A DNA stretch of 64,000 bases, from positions 904,900 through 968,899 of the forward strand of contig WBMW01000144.1 of NCBI GenBank assembly GCA_013396635.1. Direction: 5' to 3'. A program made the position numbers and the translations under genes. The notes beneath the pieces were generated by a model, which was not told the origin of the DNA, ran no database searches, and saw nothing but the letters and a program-made list of their open reading frames with translations. This document shows, piece after piece, positions 61,332-64,000 of this stretch. Origin of the DNA: Penelope pileata. Taxonomy: Eukaryota > Chordata > Aves > Galliformes > Cracidae. The stretch's first letter is position 1. Every line of letters starts with the position of its first letter.

Positions 61332-61350
61332 TGCTGCTGCTGCTGCTGCT
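61332..61350 (+). repeat. Short CTG triplet run
   Basis: About six CTG units (gtgctgctgctgctgctgct) inside a GC-richer patch at 61140-61450. Confidence 0.85.
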
Positions 61351-61484
61351 GGCCATTGGTCAGTGGGTAGAAAGACCTTGCGTTGCTGGCAGGATGATGG
61401 TCAGCAGACAGTTCTGTTGCAGGGTGTCCATTGGCAGGTGGCAAGCGATTGCCTTGTGGGGATATACGTATATATGTATAGTAG

Positions 61485-61625
61485 TAGAAGTTGAACCTTA
61501 TGCCAATATTCCATTGAAGTTTATTGTTACGTGACAGATGGCAGCAGAGGGGCAGTTTGACAAAAAATAGCGTGTGACATGGAAGTGTGTATGAAGCAAA
61601 GGTGTGTCATTGAAATGCTTGAAAA
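61485..61625 (+). mobile_element. Mariner fragment related to the copy at 18281
   Basis: aatattccatt, then gatggcagcagaggggc, then gtgacatggaa and caaaggtgtg.cattgaa follow 18345-18485 in order and spacing. Only this internal part is recognisable; no terminal repeats. Confidence 0.7.
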
Positions 61626-61649
61626 TAGTGATTTAATGATAGAAGTAGC

Positions 61650-63440
61650 TTTGATAAAAAGCATTTCACTTAAAAAGTCTTTTCAACACGGAGATTTCCG
61701 TACTTGCCTAATCATAAACTGAATGTCAAGGTATTTGTATAATATGTCATACGTTATTTTTAATGTGTGTGAAAAAGATGAAATATCAGAGAAGAAAGTT
61801 GAGTAAGAATTGCCTTCGATTTTGCCAGTGAGTAGAGAATGTACTTTAATAGAATTTGTGGAACCTACTAATTTCATCACTTCTGGGCCACTCAACTTCC
61901 TGTGAAAAGAGATCAAAGTACGTACTAAATTGTGAAATGCAGTTCTTTACATTCATTTAAGGTTGTTGATGCGTATTACATACACAACTATTGTAAAACT
62001 ATTGTTGTCTCTTGTTATGAATTTGGAGATTAGAGAAATGCTACTCCTGTCAGTATCGTGTTCTTTTTAAAATAAATAATTAACATAGAAGCCATCCTTA
62101 TAAACTGAATCCTTTGGGATGTTAAGTGAGAAATGTCACTTATTCCTGAATGCAAGACATTTGCTTGACCTCTAACATTTCTGTGGTAATGTAAAAACAT
62201 GGCACACTCTTCTTCAGCATGAAAGATGCCATTGCTTATGATATGAGTTGTTGGATCACATTTAGAATAATGTTTTGAGTCTCCATCCAGTTTTGAACCT
62301 TCCAACATTGGGAAAATATTAAATTGAGGAACATTCCAGCTGATTATGAGATGGATGAATGTAAATGTTTGAATACAAAGTCTCTTTAGGCTTACTCCTT
62401 CTCATTCCCCTCCCCTACTTCTATGATCAGATATTCATAAGTTTGAGAGAAAAGTATATTAATTTAGCCTGGTAGCGGGTTTTCCTTGAGAAAAATGAGA
62501 GATTTGCAGTAGGAGTAAAAGATTCTTTGAAGAGACCTTAGCTGTCAGGCATTAAAGGCTCTTAAAGAGAGGTGATAACCAGTGTTAGAACAATAGAGAC
62601 ATGATACTGAGACGCTAACAATTACAGGCCATCAGCGGTTAGAAATCTTTCAATGTATGATCTTCCTTCAAATCAACTGAATCGTTGGCTGAACTATTTA
62701 TTATTTTTTATGTATAAATTAATAAATGGACAGCTGTAGAGTCGAGACAAAAAGCATGACTCATTCTATATGAACAGCAAATGTAACATGTCTATTGGAG
62801 AGACCTCAAAATAAATGTGTAACATACCTCAAAATAGTACTTAATTTTTCTCCTCTACAAACCTATTTTACTTTTTGTTGTTGTTTTTCCTTTGTAAATT
62901 GCTGTTTTTCACATACACCTGGCGCCAACTGTTTTTTTTTTAAACCTCTTAGATGTTTTTGCCTTCTACATAAATTGCAATAAATCAAGTAACACAATGT
63001 GACTTCCAGTATTAGATGAGATGAGCAAGCCTCCATAGGGACTACAAGAAGGTGTTATGGGGGTGTGCTTTAACAGAGATGTTGACAGCTTTTTTTTTCC
63101 TTTCTTTCTTTCTTTTTTTTTTTTTAATTTACGTTTACATAGATGATATCTTCAAAACAGCTTACAATCTGCAATCTGTATATATTATGGAAGTATTTTT
63201 GATTCCACACCTTCCATCCATTCAGTTAAATACTTAAGCTTTCCATCAGAAGTACAGTCAGGCTGTTTCTGGTATTTCTAGGCTGTGTATAATGGGAGAA
63301 AAAAAATAAGCAAATGGGCAACTTCTTTTCTAAGAACTTAAAGAATGCACCTCTGAAATGACCATATTTTAGGAATTTTGTAGGACGCTAAATATACTTA
63401 ACAGGTTGATAATGGTAATTTTATGTAGCAATGCTGTCAC
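61650..63440. other. Gene-free stretch
   Basis: AT-rich; a pyrimidine run of T with a few C lies at 63090-63125. No other feature was recognised. Confidence 0.5.
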
Positions 63441-63485
63441 CTGCAAGTAATTTCCATAGACAAGAAAAAGACGTCAGAGGAAACA

Positions 63486-63560
63486 GGCCAGCATGGATTT
63501 ACCAAGGATAGATCAAGTCTGACCAACCTGATTGCTCTCTGAAGAGATGCCTAGATGTGT
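63486..63560 (+). mobile_element. CR1-type reverse-transcriptase scrap
   Basis: The + strand frame HGFTKDRSSLTNLIAL matches the CR1 segment that precedes the RT core (usually GFTKGRSCLTNLI). Only about 75 bases are clear; what follows is degraded. Confidence 0.65.
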
Positions 63561-64000
63561 GGACCAAAGGAGAACAGTGATACGAAAACTCTGATTACTT
63601 TAAAGATATATAAAAGTCAGTATTTTATGTATCTCTTCCAGAATTTCTGAATCCAAGTTCTCCTTCATTTCTCTCCTCACATGCACAGTGGTTAATCATA
63701 AGATCTCTACTTTTCAAACCTTTCATAATACCAACAAGTGTGTGTGTTTACACACAGGAATATGAATTCAAATGATGGCGAATAATGGATTATTGTATTT
63801 GCTGTGCAGTTTATTGGGCTCTCTGTAACGTCAGTCATTCTATCTGACATGGATAACACTTTCAGATTGATGTGTTTAAAATTAATGAGGCACTTCTCTC
63901 ATAAAGAACATCTCTAATAAAGAACATTTTCCCCTATTAATTATGCAAATTATTATATAAATTAACTTAATTTTCAGAGTTTTGTGATTTCGTGATTTTT

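Noticed and set aside
1..64000. Search for CRISPR arrays, rRNA, tRNA, U6 or 7SK genes
   Set aside because: No regularly spaced repeats and none of the internal promoter or core sequences of these RNAs were noticed by eye; a tRNAscan or Rfam run would be needed to be sure.

Overview
The window is nuclear DNA from a bird, most likely a galliform (chicken-like). It has intron-split vertebrate genes, many CR1 LINE fragments with typical avian 3' tails, a mariner deletion derivative of the type I associate with chicken Galluhop, and an AT-rich background with one CpG-rich block. The species and chromosome are inferred; the avian assignment is solid.

The first 24 kb holds three genes in the order of the human 12q21.32 block CEP290 - C12orf29 (RLIG1) - C12orf50. 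The last exons of CEP290 (+ strand) end at 2710. RLIG1, an RNA ligase gene, lies tail-to-tail with it on the - strand (10490 down to 4047, 7 coding exons, 324 aa, catalytic Lys57 kept). A CpG-rich block at about 10.2-10.8 kb then serves as a shared divergent promoter for RLIG1 and, on the + strand, for the C12orf50 orthologue (11 coding exons, 12049-23994, 429 aa), a poorly characterised CCCH-finger protein related to ZC3H11A. I rebuilt both gene models exon by exon. Frames close exactly, and all introns are GT-AG except one clear GC-AG intron in the C12orf50 orthologue.

From about 24.4 kb to 64 kb I find no gene. This desert holds CR1 copies on both strands (CR1 endonuclease at 37.7-38.4 kb; CR1 tails at 35.5, 42.9, 46.6, 53.4 and 55.2 kb; a CR1 reverse transcriptase with an internal deletion at 56.2-57.0 kb; older scraps at 33.4, 49.1 and 63.5 kb), a second mariner fragment at 61.5 kb, an unnamed repeat found twice (16.5 and 29.2 kb), a 134-bp TTTC/TGTC microsatellite at 57.4 kb, and single N placeholders at 40688, 42222 and 56603.

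Biologically, the most interesting unit is the divergent pair: a 5'-phosphate/3'-OH RNA ligase and an uncharacterised ZC3H11A-like zinc-finger protein, starting less than 2 kb apart around one CpG-rich promoter. No bacterial-style system, CRISPR array or structural RNA gene was seen.
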